DNA of 64,000 nucleotides, from contig NZ_JABFDM010000005.1 of NCBI RefSeq assembly GCF_013178945.1, positions 186,001 to 250,000 of the forward strand. The letters are read 5' to 3'. The position numbers and the translations under genes are program-made. This stretch comes from Bradyrhizobium aeschynomenes. Lineage in GTDB: Bacteria; Pseudomonadota; Alphaproteobacteria; Rhizobiales; Xanthobacteraceae. The notes beneath the pieces were generated by a model. It searched no databases. It was not told the DNA's origin and was given only the letters and a program-made list of their open reading frames with translations. Positions 25,019 through 34,137 of this stretch are shown in pieces; positions within the stretch are counted from its first letter, which is position 1; every line of letters starts with the position of its first letter.

Positions 25019-27130
25019 TCAACCGAGCAGTTCCGGCAGCCGGTCGAGAAATGCCGGCACTGGTAAGGCAGCACCAAAATTATAGGGGTTGCCAGCGAGA
25101 GCTGCGTGATAGCGATCGAGCAGGGGCCCGCCCGCGCGCAGCGACCTGCCGGCATCGTCCAGGCAGTCGAGCTTGTAGCGAACGGCCTCGGTGATGTCCT
25201 GCGCGCTGTTCGGGTGGATCTCGAGCCCATGGCGCGACAGCACGGCGGTGTCGATCAGCAGCGCCTGCAGCGGCTGGCGATAGGTTTCCTTCAGCGACAG
25301 ATAGCGCCTGTTGCGCCGGTCGTAGACCGGACGCACGGTGAAGTCGGTGCGCTCGTGCCAGAACTGACAGTCGTTGGAGATGCAGTTGACGAGCAGCATC
25401 GGCGTTCCCAGCGCCTGCACAGCCGTGGTCAGCCCCGACGTCGTCCCGACGAACAGGCGCGCGGCCGCGCAGAGATAGAGGTCCATCTCCGCCGACTTGA
25501 TGTCGCTATGCGCATAGTCGAACACGCCGGGCACGTCGCTGAGCGGGGTCATGCTGCGGTCACCGAGGCGCACGACCACGCCGCCGCGTGCGGCGATGTG
25601 AGCGATGGCGGCGAGGTAGTCGCCGACATTGGCGGAGCGATGCTGCCGCGTGGTGCCCGGTCCGTCACCGTGATAGCCGCCTTCGCGGATGTGCATCGCG
25701 ACGAACCAGCTCGCCGTGACGCCCGCCGCGCGCAGTCGGGCCGTGCCTGCATTCATCAGTTCCGGCGGGACCTTCACGATCGGGCCGCGCTGCTGCGCAG
25801 CCCAGGCGACCTGCGCGCGCGAGGCCGCGTGGGCCCACGGCTCGGCCACGCCATTCTCGCCGCGCACGGCGATGAACTGGTCGCCGACCAGCCGTTGATA
25901 GGGAAGCAGATCGTCGACGAGCGTGGGCTCCTCGATGATCGTGACATGCGGCGCGAACAGCCTGAGAAACGGCTGGTTGACCACCTTGCCAGGCGGGGCG
26001 AGCAGCACGTAGTTGGCGCGCGGCAGCATGCCCAGCGCCGCCATGCGCAAATGGCAATCGATGAAGCCGACATGGCCGATCAGCGTCACCCATTCGTAGC
26101 CGAGCAGCCGCACCGGGAGCGTCGGATCGAAGATGCTGCTGGAGGCGGCGATGCGCTGCACCAGCGCCTTGGGGATCGACCATTTGCGCGCCAGCGCATC
26201 CTGGTGATCGAGCGCCGCCTGGTAGCTGCGGAACGTGTCGTCGTAGCGGCCCTGGTGATAGAAGTTCTCGCCGAGCTGGATCAGATTGTCGTAGATCAGC
26301 AGCTCGCCGGCATTTTCCAGCTCCCAGGCGCTTGGCGTGTAGGTCGACGGATCGTAGCCGCCCGCATAGTTCTGATGCGCCATCACGGAGCGGGGATCGC
26401 GCGCGACCGATGCCTCGAAGCAAGCGGCGGCCTGGGCGTGGTCGCCGGCCAAGGCATGGACAGAGCCGAGCTTGCGCAACGCGTTGCCGTCGTCCGAGGC
26501 TGCGGCGGCTGCGAGGAAATGGGCCGCCACCGGCAGATTGCCGCGATACATGTGGGCAACGCCGACCGCGAAATTGATCGCGAAGCTGTCGATCGTCTCC
26601 GGCTGCGGCACCTCGCGCACGATCCGGTCGTAGGCACTGCACAGCGCCAGCGTGGTGAAATAGGCCTGGGCGCCGATTCCGGCGCGGGATCGAACCTGAC
26701 CGCGGAAGATCAGGTTCAGCACGCGCACCGCACGCATCGCGCTCGGCTTGCGGCTCGCAGCCAGATGGACCTGAGCGGCCGCCGCCAGCGACGTCGAGAT
26801 CAAGCGGGCCAGCAGCCCGCCGACCGGCGAGCCTTTTGCCAGCTGCCGATCCATCAGTCGCAGCAACCTGGCGCCGGACGGGGCAACGATGAGCCTGCTG
26901 TCGACGATGTTTGCGGCGCGGGTGGTCAGCGGCAGCAATTGCCGGCGCCTCGCGCTGAGGAACGCGTAGAGGCGAAATGCCGATGTGGTCAGCCAGGTTT
27001 TCGGCGACCAACGGCTTCGCGGCGGCTGCGGTGATGGTTGTCTCGTTGGAACGACGCGGATCGAGGCCGTGGTCGCCTGCCGCTTGCCGAGGCGGTGCCG
27101 AAGCGAGCCGATGGGCGAACGAGCCGTCAT
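25019..27130 (-). CDS. TPR-containing TIGR04372-type glycosyltransferase
   Basis: A 703-aa cytoplasmic protein. The first ~170 residues are basic with no clear domain, ~190-330 look like tetratricopeptide helices (ALRKLGSVHALAGDHAQAAACFEASV; ENFYHQGRYDDTFRSYQAAL), and the C-terminal ~350 residues match the protein at 34138: WVTLIGHVGFIDCHLRM, FVAMHIREGGY, MDLYLCAAARLFVGTTSG. I associate this C-terminal domain with the TIGR04372 glycosyltransferase family. It is last in the wzm-wzt-GT2 operon and overlaps the GT2 gene (ATGA), so it likely helps build the polymer exported by Wzm/Wzt. Donor and acceptor are unknown. Confidence 0.7.
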   Translation of the reverse strand: MTARSPIGSLRHRLGKRQATTASIRVVPTRQPSPQPPRSRWSPKTWLTTSAFRLYAFLSARRRQLLPLTTRAANIVDSRLIVAPSGARLLRLMDRQLAKGSPVGGLLARLISTSLAAAAQVHLAASRKPSAMRAVRVLNLIFRGQVRSRAGIGAQAYFTTLALCSAYDRIVREVPQPETIDSFAINFAVGVAHMYRGNLPVAAHFLAAAAASDDGNALRKLGSVHALAGDHAQAAACFEASVARDPRSVMAHQNYAGGYDPSTYTPSAWELENAGELLIYDNLIQLGENFYHQGRYDDTFRSYQAALDHQDALARKWSIPKALVQRIAASSSIFDPTLPVRLLGYEWVTLIGHVGFIDCHLRMAALGMLPRANYVLLAPPGKVVNQPFLRLFAPHVTIIEEPTLVDDLLPYQRLVGDQFIAVRGENGVAEPWAHAASRAQVAWAAQQRGPIVKVPPELMNAGTARLRAAGVTASWFVAMHIREGGYHGDGPGTTRQHRSANVGDYLAAIAHIAARGGVVVRLGDRSMTPLSDVPGVFDYAHSDIKSAEMDLYLCAAARLFVGTTSGLTTAVQALGTPMLLVNCISNDCQFWHERTDFTVRPVYDRRNRRYLSLKETYRQPLQALLIDTAVLSRHGLEIHPNSAQDITEAVRYKLDCLDDAGRSLRAGGPLLDRYHAALAGNPYNFGAALPVPAFLDRLPELLG

Positions 27131-28227
27131 CGTGCGCGATAGCCCGGCGTCGCCGAGATGATCGAACGTCGCGCTGCAGTCTGGGCGAGCAGGCGCGTGA
27201 GCGACATCGGCCGCGTCCGCAGGGTCACCCAGGCCAGCGCGGCAACACGGCCGATGGCTCCGAAGCTCAACGTCAGCCGCAGCAGCTGCGTATCGAGCAT
27301 CGTACCGCCGAGCAGGGCGGACACGCGCGCCGCCTTGGCCGACGGCGCCGTATCGCCGCCCAACACCGTTCGCGCGGCTCCGAAGCGGTTGCGCCGCGCG
27401 AACAGCGCGCCATAGCCTTGCGGAAACAGCTGGCTTTCAGCGATCAATGTGCCGATCTCCGCGAGCTTGGAATTGAGCGAGGCTGGATCGGTGGCCGTCG
27501 CCGTCGAATAATTCTGGCCGTGAATGCGCCAATAGCCCAGCGCATCGGCAATGAAGTAGCAGCCATAGGTCAGCCCCAGCCGTCGCGCCAGAAACGCATC
27601 GGAGAACGAGCCGAGCTTGACGTCGAACCCGCCCAGCGCCTGCAATGCGCTGCGGCGATAGAGCGATGTGGTGCCGGAGAAGTAGTTGTCGCCGACGCGC
27701 AGGATGCGGCGGACGTCCGCCGGCGCCAGCATCGTGGAGGCGGACGCCGGCAGCATGATCGGCCGCAGCATGCGTCTGGCGGATGGCCCGTTCGGCCCGA
27801 TGATCTCGCAGCAGGCGAAGATGAGGCCGGCGTCCGGGTGATCGGCGGCCTGCGCCATCGCCTTCTCGAGATAGGTCGGGTGCAGCGCGTCGTCGGCGCC
27901 GAGAAAGCCGATCCAATCGGTGTCCGCGATGGCCAGCGCTTCGTTCTGGCCGCGTACGACGCCCTGGTTGATCTCGTGGCGGATCAGCCGCCAGCTCGGC
28001 CGGTCGGCCAGGAAGCGTGAGATCACCGCGATGCTGTCATCCGTCGAACAGTCGTCGATGATGATGACGCGGTCCGGGGCGCGGGTTTGGTTCGCGATGC
28101 TGCCGAGCGACTCGGACAGGTAGTGGGCATGGTTGAAGTTCGGGACGACCAGCGTGACGGTCGGGACGGTCGGAGAGGCGGCGCTGGCGGTCGTCGTGGT
28201 CATGGTTCGGCGAGCTTCCTGCCGCAT
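27127..28227 (-). CDS. Glycosyltransferase family 2
   Basis: A 366-aa inverting GT-A enzyme. The nucleotide-binding core is intact: TLVVPNFNHAHYL, IIDDCSTDDS, GQNEALAIADTDWIGFLGADD (DxD-type ADD) and the later SLYRRSALQALGGFD. No membrane anchor is obvious. It follows wzt by 18 bp and overlaps the TPR glycosyltransferase (ATGA). ATG 28227 and ATG 28203 are both possible starts; only ~8 residues differ and the second sits 11 nt after GGAAG. Confidence 0.88.
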   Translation of the reverse strand: MRQEARRTMTTTTASAASPTVPTVTLVVPNFNHAHYLSESLGSIANQTRAPDRVIIIDDCSTDDSIAVISRFLADRPSWRLIRHEINQGVVRGQNEALAIADTDWIGFLGADDALHPTYLEKAMAQAADHPDAGLIFACCEIIGPNGPSARRMLRPIMLPASASTMLAPADVRRILRVGDNYFSGTTSLYRRSALQALGGFDVKLGSFSDAFLARRLGLTYGCYFIADALGYWRIHGQNYSTATATDPASLNSKLAEIGTLIAESQLFPQGYGALFARRNRFGAARTVLGGDTAPSAKAARVSALLGGTMLDTQLLRLTLSFGAIGRVAALAWVTLRTRPMSLTRLLAQTAARRSIISATPGYRAR

Positions 28228-28245
28228 GCTGTCGAGCCTGGCCGC

Positions 28246-28995
28246 TCAAACCTTGGGCAGCTCTTTCAGAACGTCGTCCAGCGCGCCGAACGCGCGCACG
28301 CGGCCGCCATCGAGATAGAGCCCGAGATTGCAGGTGTCGCGCAGCAGGCCATGATCATGCGAGGCGAGCACGACGATCCCCGAGCGGTTCGTGATCTCCT
28401 GCAGCCGACCATGGGTCTTCTTGCGGAACTGCGCATCACCGACCGCGATCCACTCGTCCATCAGGATGATGTCGCCATGGATCGAGGCCGCGATCGAGAA
28501 CACCAGGCGCAGCAGCATGCCGGAAGAATAGGTCCGGATCGGCAGCTCGAGATAGTCGCCGAGCTCGGCGAACTCGGCGATCTCCGGCACGCGCTGCTCG
28601 ATCTCCTCGGGCGACAGCCCCAGAATCAGGCCTCGGGTGCGGATGTTCTCGTAGCCGGAGGCCTCCTCGTCCATGCCGAGTCCGATGTCGAACATCGGCA
28701 CGTTGCGCCCGACGACCCGCAACGAGCCGCGCGTCGGCTCGTAGATCCCGGCGAGCACGCGGATCAGCGTGGTCTTGCCGGCGCCGTTGTGGCCGACGAG
28801 GCCGAGCCGGTCGCCGTGTTTCAGGGTGAAGCTGATGTCGTCGAGCGCCTGAACGAACTGGAACGAGCCCTCGTTCTTCGAGACCCGGCCACCGACGCGG
28901 GACGCCGCCTTGATGGCCAGATGCCGGAAGGATCGTGCGTTCGGCGGCGCGACCGGAAATTCGATGCCGATTTGCTTGGCTTCAATCAGAGGCAT
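28246..28995 (-). CDS. wzt: Polysaccharide ABC exporter ATPase, short Wzt/KpsT type
   Basis: A 249-aa ABC ATPase that powers export of undecaprenyl- or lipid-linked polysaccharide with the permease encoded just upstream. It has Walker A GHNGAGKTT (68-76), signature YSSGM (156-160), Walker B IILMDEW (176-182) and H-loop SHDH. It ends soon after the ATPase core, so it lacks the C-terminal carbohydrate-binding domain that lets long Wzt proteins read a terminal cap. It sits 24 bp after wzm. Confidence 0.9.
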   Translation of the reverse strand: MPLIEAKQIGIEFPVAPPNARSFRHLAIKAASRVGGRVSKNEGSFQFVQALDDISFTLKHGDRLGLVGHNGAGKTTLIRVLAGIYEPTRGSLRVVGRNVPMFDIGLGMDEEASGYENIRTRGLILGLSPEEIEQRVPEIAEFAELGDYLELPIRTYSSGMLLRLVFSIAASIHGDIILMDEWIAVGDAQFRKKTHGRLQEITNRSGIVVLASHDHGLLRDTCNLGLYLDGGRVRAFGALDDVLKELPKV

Positions 28996-29019
28996 GAGGG
29001 ATCCCGGATGGCCTGAACA

Positions 29020-29862
29020 TCAGGCCCAGTACACGACGCGCGAGCGATAGCGCGTGTAGATATAGACCATGGCGGCGGTCAAGACGGCGACGCATCCGAT
29101 CGCGCCGGCCCAGCTTGCGAGGCTGGGAACGATGCCCATCAGCGGGTCACGCGTCACGGCCAGGAGATAGGCGATCGGATTGAGCGCGACGATGAATGTG
29201 CCGCCCTTGATCTGTCCTGGCGCCCAGATGATCGGCGAGATGAAGAACAGCAGCTGAATGATCGCATTCATCACCGGCGGCACGTCGCGGTAACGCACGC
29301 AGATCATGGACACGATCGTGGTCAGGCTGACGATGAAGACGTAGACCAGGGCCAATCCGAACAGGCTCAGCAGGCTGACGAAGCCGATCGACCACGGATA
29401 GATCAGCCAGATGACGGGGATAATGGCGATGTTGTGCAGGAAGATGATCAGGTTGCGCTGAACCATGCGCATCACGTGGATCAGGATCGGCATGTCCACC
29501 GCTTTGATCATGCCGCCCGCATTGATCATCGTGTAACAGGACTCGCCAAGCGAGGAGGCGATGAAGTTCCAGATGGTCATGCTGACCATGAAATGCGGCA
29601 GATAGGTCTTCATGTCGGCGCCGAGGAAGCGACCGGCCACCGCGCCCATGATCAGCGCCGTGATTGCGTTGGTGGCCGTGATCCACCACGGGCCCAGCAT
29701 GGTGCGGCGGTATTTCGAGCGGATGTCGCCGGCTGCGAGCGCGCGCCAGGTCACATGGCGGGTGATGAACGGAGCAATGTCCTCGCGGCACCTTGCCCAG
29801 GAGACGCGACGCTGATCCGCAACCACGAAGCGCTCGACCTGTCCATCGGTCAAGGTGGTCAT
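29020..29862 (-). CDS. wzm: Polysaccharide ABC exporter permease
   Basis: A 280-aa ABC-2 type permease with six predicted helices (segments around LGPWWITATNAITALIMG, FMVSMTIWNFIASSL, LIIFLHNIAIIPVIWLIY, LVYVFIVSLTTIVSMI, IIQLLFFISPIIWAP and the C-terminal IGCVAVLTAAMVYIY). It pairs with the ATPase downstream to move a finished glycan through the inner membrane. First gene of the operon wzm-wzt-GT2-TPR-GT. The 159 bp upstream separate it from the C-methyltransferase gene on the same strand. Confidence 0.9.
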   Translation of the reverse strand: MTTLTDGQVERFVVADQRRVSWARCREDIAPFITRHVTWRALAAGDIRSKYRRTMLGPWWITATNAITALIMGAVAGRFLGADMKTYLPHFMVSMTIWNFIASSLGESCYTMINAGGMIKAVDMPILIHVMRMVQRNLIIFLHNIAIIPVIWLIYPWSIGFVSLLSLFGLALVYVFIVSLTTIVSMICVRYRDVPPVMNAIIQLLFFISPIIWAPGQIKGGTFIVALNPIAYLLAVTRDPLMGIVPSLASWAGAIGCVAVLTAAMVYIYTRYRSRVVYWA

Positions 29863-30021
29863 TCCTGCTACCTCGCGAATGCCGTAAGTATCTGGCCTGC
29901 CAGACGAAAGCGGCCATCTCCGCGCGCGCCGGCGGCCGATCGCCGCGCTTGCTGGACCATGTTACGCAGGGACTGTCAACAGGGCAGCTTCGAAGGCGGC
30001 CACCACCGTCCGGGCCGCTGC

Positions 30022-31287
30022 TCAGATCGCGGCCGATCCCGCGGCATCGACGATCCGGGGCTCCGGCAGCGGCACCAGGAACCGGCCGCCGGCATCCAGA
30101 AACGCTTGATTCCGCTTCAGGATGGGGTCGGCATAGATCCAGGCGAGAATCACGACGACGTCGGGTTTCCGGGTGGCGAGCTCGCTGGAGGGCAGCACCG
30201 GGATGTGGGCGCCCGGGCTGAAGCGGCCGTGCTTGAGCTGGTTGTCGTCGACGATGAACTTGACCCGGCTCTCGAGCTCGAAATGGTAGAGCAGGGTGGT
30301 CGTGGTGGTCGAGGCGCCATAGGCGGCGACGAGCTTGCCGGCAGCGATGGCTTGGTCGAGATAAGCGAGCACCCTGCGCTTGCAGTCCTCGATGGCCACG
30401 AACCAGTCGCGGTAGATCTGCGGCTTGGTCACGCCGCGCCGCTCCTCCTCGGCGATCAGCTTCGACAGCTCCGCCGAGCGCGGCCGCTGGCCGGTCGATT
30501 TCGGCTGCGCGAAGGCCCGGATCGAGCCGCCCTTGGTGCCGGTCCGTTCGACATGAAACAGCGTCATGTCGTGTCGGTTCAGGAAGGTCTCGAGCGGGAT
30601 CAGCGCGTGGTGCGAGACGTGCTCGTGGTAGATGGTGTCGAACACCATGTTGTCGATCATGTCGACGATGTAGGAGACCTCGAACACGAAGGCGCCGTCG
30701 TCGGCGAGCAGCAGCCGGATGCCCTTCACCACGTCCGACATGTTGTCGATATGGGCGAACACGTTGTTGGCGCAGAACAGCTTGGCCTCGCCCTGTTCCG
30801 CCTTGATTCGGGCCGCCAGCGCGCTGGTGAAGAAATCCGGGATCGTCGGCACGCCTTCCGCGGTGGCGGTCGCGGCGATGTCGCGGGCGGGGTCGATGCC
30901 CTGGACCCGCATGCCCTCGTTCTTGAACGCCTTCAGCAGCGAGCCGTCATTGCTGCCCATCTCCGCAACCAGGCTGCCTTTGGGGATACCGAGCGTGGAG
31001 ACCACGGATTGCGCGTAGCGTTTGAAATGCTCGACCAGGCCGAGCGAGACCGAGGTGCGGTAGGTGTAGTCACGAAACAGGATGTCGGGGTCGACGACGT
31101 CGAGATTCTGCAAGTGCCCGCAGCTCAGGCAGAGATAGCAGTCGAGCGGGTAGAGATCCTGCTTCTCGCTCAGCCGGTCCGCCGTCACGAACGCGTCGCC
31201 GATCGCGGAAGGCCTGATCGGCAGCACGTGATCGAGCGAGGTCGATCCGCACAGGCGGCAATCGGTCTTGTGCTTGACGTGCTGCAT
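30022..31287 (-). CDS. SAM-dependent sugar C-methyltransferase
   Basis: A 421-aa three-part enzyme of the NDP-hexose C3-methyltransferase (TylCIII-like) family, adding a methyl branch to a 4-keto sugar nucleotide. It shows the N-terminal zinc-binding Cys set (CRLCG, CYLCLSCGHLQ), the SAM site VAEMGSNDGSLL, the catalytic-region YHEHVSHHAL, and the C-terminal domain with AAYGASTTTTTLLYHF. It is the fourth gene of a minus-strand operon (methyltransferase 32629, cupin 32093, SDR 31356), 68 bp after the SDR. The operon suggests a branched-chain methyl sugar in the glycan. Confidence 0.88.
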   Translation of the reverse strand: MQHVKHKTDCRLCGSTSLDHVLPIRPSAIGDAFVTADRLSEKQDLYPLDCYLCLSCGHLQNLDVVDPDILFRDYTYRTSVSLGLVEHFKRYAQSVVSTLGIPKGSLVAEMGSNDGSLLKAFKNEGMRVQGIDPARDIAATATAEGVPTIPDFFTSALAARIKAEQGEAKLFCANNVFAHIDNMSDVVKGIRLLLADDGAFVFEVSYIVDMIDNMVFDTIYHEHVSHHALIPLETFLNRHDMTLFHVERTGTKGGSIRAFAQPKSTGQRPRSAELSKLIAEEERRGVTKPQIYRDWFVAIEDCKRRVLAYLDQAIAAGKLVAAYGASTTTTTLLYHFELESRVKFIVDDNQLKHGRFSPGAHIPVLPSSELATRKPDVVVILAWIYADPILKRNQAFLDAGGRFLVPLPEPRIVDAAGSAAI

Positions 31288-31355
31288 GACGTGTCGATCC
31301 TGGGTTGGCGATCCCGCAGACGGGATGTCGGCCGAAGAGGAATTTGCGGCGCGTT

Positions 31356-32096
31356 TTACAGCCCCGCGAAGCTCTTGGCGACCTCTTCTTGCCAGACTGT
31401 GGACACTCCGCCATCAAGGAACAGGCTCTGCCCGTTGATGAACGAGGCACGCTCGCTGCACAGGAAGTCGAGCGCGTCGGCGCATTCCTCGGCTGTCCCG
31501 AGCCGGCCGAGCGGGACCAGCTTCCGGTAGGTCTCCATCAGCTTCTCGTTCTGCTCGTAGAACACGCGCGATTCGCGCTTCAGATAGGTCAGCGGCATGA
31601 TCGCGTTGACGCGGATGCCGCGTCGGCCGAGCGTCGCGGCGTAATGCCGGACCATCGCGTTGAGGCCGCCCTTCACGACATGATAGCCGACCGGCTGCGA
31701 GGAGCCGACGAATTCGGCATAGACCGAGCTGACCACGCCGATCGCGCGGTCGCCATCCCCGGCAAAATGACCGGAAAAGCCCTCGATCAGGTCGCGTGAT
31801 GCGGTCAGGCCGACCTGGATTTCGCCGGCCCAGGGATCACCCTGGCCGCGGAAGCGCTGGCTCAGGACGAGGTAGCGGATCGGGCCGTTGGCCTCGGCAA
31901 TCTGGCTCCACAGCCCGGCAAAGCTGTCGCTCCGCTCGAGATCCGCGGAGAAATGCTTCAGGTCGGCTCGATCCGGGAATTCGGCCGGACGCTGCCGCGA
32001 CACCACGCTGACCGCGCAGCCGCGCGCCAGGAAGCGCTCGACGACCACGCGGCCGAGGCCGCGGGTGCCGCCGACCACGACGGCATGGTGGGTCAT
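31356..32096 (-). CDS. Short-chain dehydrogenase/reductase
   Basis: A 246-aa classical SDR with VVVGGTRGLG (cofactor site, Arg suggests NADP), catalytic Ser in GVVSSVYAE and Tyr-x3-Lys in GYHVVK, ending with the usual SFINGQSLFLDGG. It probably reduces a keto sugar or precursor made with the C-methyltransferase downstream. Its start overlaps the cupin stop by ATGA, so the two are translationally coupled. Confidence 0.88.
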   Translation of the reverse strand: MTHHAVVVGGTRGLGRVVVERFLARGCAVSVVSRQRPAEFPDRADLKHFSADLERSDSFAGLWSQIAEANGPIRYLVLSQRFRGQGDPWAGEIQVGLTASRDLIEGFSGHFAGDGDRAIGVVSSVYAEFVGSSQPVGYHVVKGGLNAMVRHYAATLGRRGIRVNAIMPLTYLKRESRVFYEQNEKLMETYRKLVPLGRLGTAEECADALDFLCSERASFINGQSLFLDGGVSTVWQEEVAKSFAGL

Positions 32097-32629
32097 GCCG
32101 CGGCGTCCTGCAGCGCTGCGACGCGCCGGACGAGATCGGCCTGGTAGGCCGCGGCCTTGGCGGTGTCGCTGTCCTCGGGGGCGAAATCGGCGAACACGCT
32201 GGCGCCGGGGCGGAACGGGCCGTTGGTGATTTCGTGCACGATCAACAGATCGCTGCGGATGATCAGCGTGTGGAAGAAGGCGTTGGACATGCGATAATAA
32301 AACGGACGGGTGCCGCCCGGCGGCCCCAGCTCGACGACGCGTTCGATCTCGCCGTCGTCGTTGAAGACCACGATGTCCACCTCGCCCTCGATGATGTGGA
32401 ACGCTTCGCTCTTGCCCGGATGCTTGTGCGGGCGGATGTAGGAGCTCGCGTCGATCGCGATGATCATCTCGTGCAGCGAATCGTCACCATCCGGATGCGC
32501 GTTGATGCGGGCGCGGCGCTTCGGGCTGGCCTTGACGGCGGCCTTCAGGGTGTTGATCTCGGCCTGGCCGACCGCCGCAATGGGCCCCTCGGCGAGGAAT
32601 ACCTCAGGGGATTTCTGAACCAGGCTCAT
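32093..32629 (-). CDS. WbuC-family cupin-fold protein
   Basis: A 178-aa small cupin with RPHKHPGKSEAFHIIEG and a second cupin strand HTLIIRSDLLIVHEITNGPF. It matches the WbuC family often found in O-antigen clusters, whose reaction is not established. The metal-binding His/Glu residues (HKH, E of SEAF) are present. Translationally coupled on both sides (TGATG with the methyltransferase, ATGA with the SDR). Confidence 0.85.
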   Translation of the reverse strand: MSLVQKSPEVFLAEGPIAAVGQAEINTLKAAVKASPKRRARINAHPDGDDSLHEMIIAIDASSYIRPHKHPGKSEAFHIIEGEVDIVVFNDDGEIERVVELGPPGGTRPFYYRMSNAFFHTLIIRSDLLIVHEITNGPFRPGASVFADFAPEDSDTAKAAAYQADLVRRVAALQDAAA

Positions 32630-33819
32630 CAGGCGAGATCCTTCGTGATTGCATTGTCGAGCGCGGCGTAGATGGAGTGGAACGCCACGCCCCGTGCTGC
32701 CAGCGGCGCGAGCTTGTCGCGCACCCGGCCCTCGATGTGAGGGGCGACGGCGAACAGGCAGGTGGTGATCCGCTCATCGACCAGGAGCTGCTCCGAGCCT
32801 ACCACGGGGACGCGAAGGCCGGGCGGAAAAAAGCCGCGCTTGTCCGCGTCGTCGTCGACGGCCAGGGCGATCAAGTCCGCAACGCCGAAGGCGTTGGCGA
32901 ACATGATGGCGTGATGGCCGATGCCGAACAGCGCCAGCCCATCCCGCCGCGGGCCGGCACCCGCGCGCAGCCGCGCCTGCACCAGGGCCCGTTGCTCCGG
33001 GAAGCTGCTGCGATAGGTCTCAAACAGCGTCGAGGGACCTTGCGCGGGTGATGGGGCGGTCACGTGACCCGGGGCCAGCACGGCGACGAGGGCATCTTCG
33101 AGTGCACCGGGGTAGCGCAGCAGCGCCAGCACCTGATACCCGCTCGCGTGCGCCAGCTGCCGCAACGTGTCCTCGACGAAGTAGCAGCTGTGCTCCTCCC
33201 ACAGGAAGCAATAGTCGCGCGCCGCGAGAAACTTGCTGCTGTCGGGGACCTCGATCAGCAGCACGCCGTCCGGAGAGAGCAGCTGTTTGAGGGCTTGCAA
33301 GGCTGCAACGGGTGTCGGGCTGTGCTCGACGATGTAGCGGCAAGAGACAACGTCGAACGTGCCATGCTGCGCCGAGACCGTCGCCAGATGCTCGTTGCCA
33401 AGGGTGGCCTGCCAGCTTTCAAGGTAGGGATGGCGGCCATCCGGGGCGGTGGTGTCGAGCGAGAGAGCCTGCGTGTGCAGGCCGTGGGTGGCGAGCCGAG
33501 ACAACAGCGGCTGCTCGAACGGGCCGGTGCCGACCGCGCGGCGCGCGCCGGGACGCAGCGACGTCAGGCTGGTGACGAGCGCATCGAGATGGCCTTCGGG
33601 TTCCCGATAGCGAATCCAGGGCACCTCCGGGCTCAACAGAGCGGGCGGCGGGGCTTGAAGGAGCTGGATCAGCCGGCACGTCTCGCATTCCACGACGTCG
33701 AGATCGACACGACGGTCAGCCCGCCCAGATTTGCTGAATGCATTACAGACCGGAACTGAACCGAGGGAAAGAGCGGGCGTGGCAATGTCGCTTCCGCAGA
33801 GGCGGCAGGTCGATGTCAT
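32629..33819 (-). CDS. Zinc-finger class I methyltransferase of the C-methyltransferase type
   Basis: A 396-aa protein starting MTSTCRLCGSD with the same paired CxxC zinc site (CRLCG, CETCRLIQL) as the enzyme at 30022. The SAM region is degenerate (AVGTGPFEQPLL in place of a glycine-rich loop), but VVSCRYIVEHSPTPVAALQAL and YCFLWEEHSCYF keep the family pattern. ATG 33819, with AAGG 7 nt upstream, is preferred; an open frame to 34005 adds 62 low-complexity residues. First gene of the four-gene sugar operon. It could be a second methyltransferase or a non-methylating paralogue. Confidence 0.75.
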   Translation of the reverse strand: MTSTCRLCGSDIATPALSLGSVPVCNAFSKSGRADRRVDLDVVECETCRLIQLLQAPPPALLSPEVPWIRYREPEGHLDALVTSLTSLRPGARRAVGTGPFEQPLLSRLATHGLHTQALSLDTTAPDGRHPYLESWQATLGNEHLATVSAQHGTFDVVSCRYIVEHSPTPVAALQALKQLLSPDGVLLIEVPDSSKFLAARDYCFLWEEHSCYFVEDTLRQLAHASGYQVLALLRYPGALEDALVAVLAPGHVTAPSPAQGPSTLFETYRSSFPEQRALVQARLRAGAGPRRDGLALFGIGHHAIMFANAFGVADLIALAVDDDADKRGFFPPGLRVPVVGSEQLLVDERITTCLFAVAPHIEGRVRDKLAPLAARGVAFHSIYAALDNAITKDLA

Positions 33820-34137
33820 CAAGGTGCCTTGAAGGTGCCCTGGCCTCGCGATGAACGCGTTTGCCTCGTTGAAATTCGGTCGATCGCCCCGGGGCCGGCG
33901 CTGAACGTAGCGGTACCACTGACGTGCTCTAGCGGCGGATCCGCGCGGCTGCTCAATCTTACGCTGTCTGATCGCTGAACGCAATTGCGGTTGGCCCGCG
34001 CACACGGTCGATATCGATTTGTCCCAGGGATTGGCGCTGTTGGCGCGGTCAAACAGCCGATCGGGTGTTGATCGCCGAACTGCCCCGAAGTAAGCGTGTC
34101 CTGAGACTTTTTCAGGCGACGGTTCGGGCGGGCAGCA
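33820..34137. other. 318-bp intergenic region between divergent operons
   Basis: Separates the minus-strand methyltransferase operon from the plus-strand glycosyltransferase/acyltransferase operon, so it should hold two promoters. No clear -35/-10 pair, hairpin or repeat was found. The only visible signal is a purine-rich ribosome site (GGGCGGGCAG) just before ATG 34138. Confidence 0.5.
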
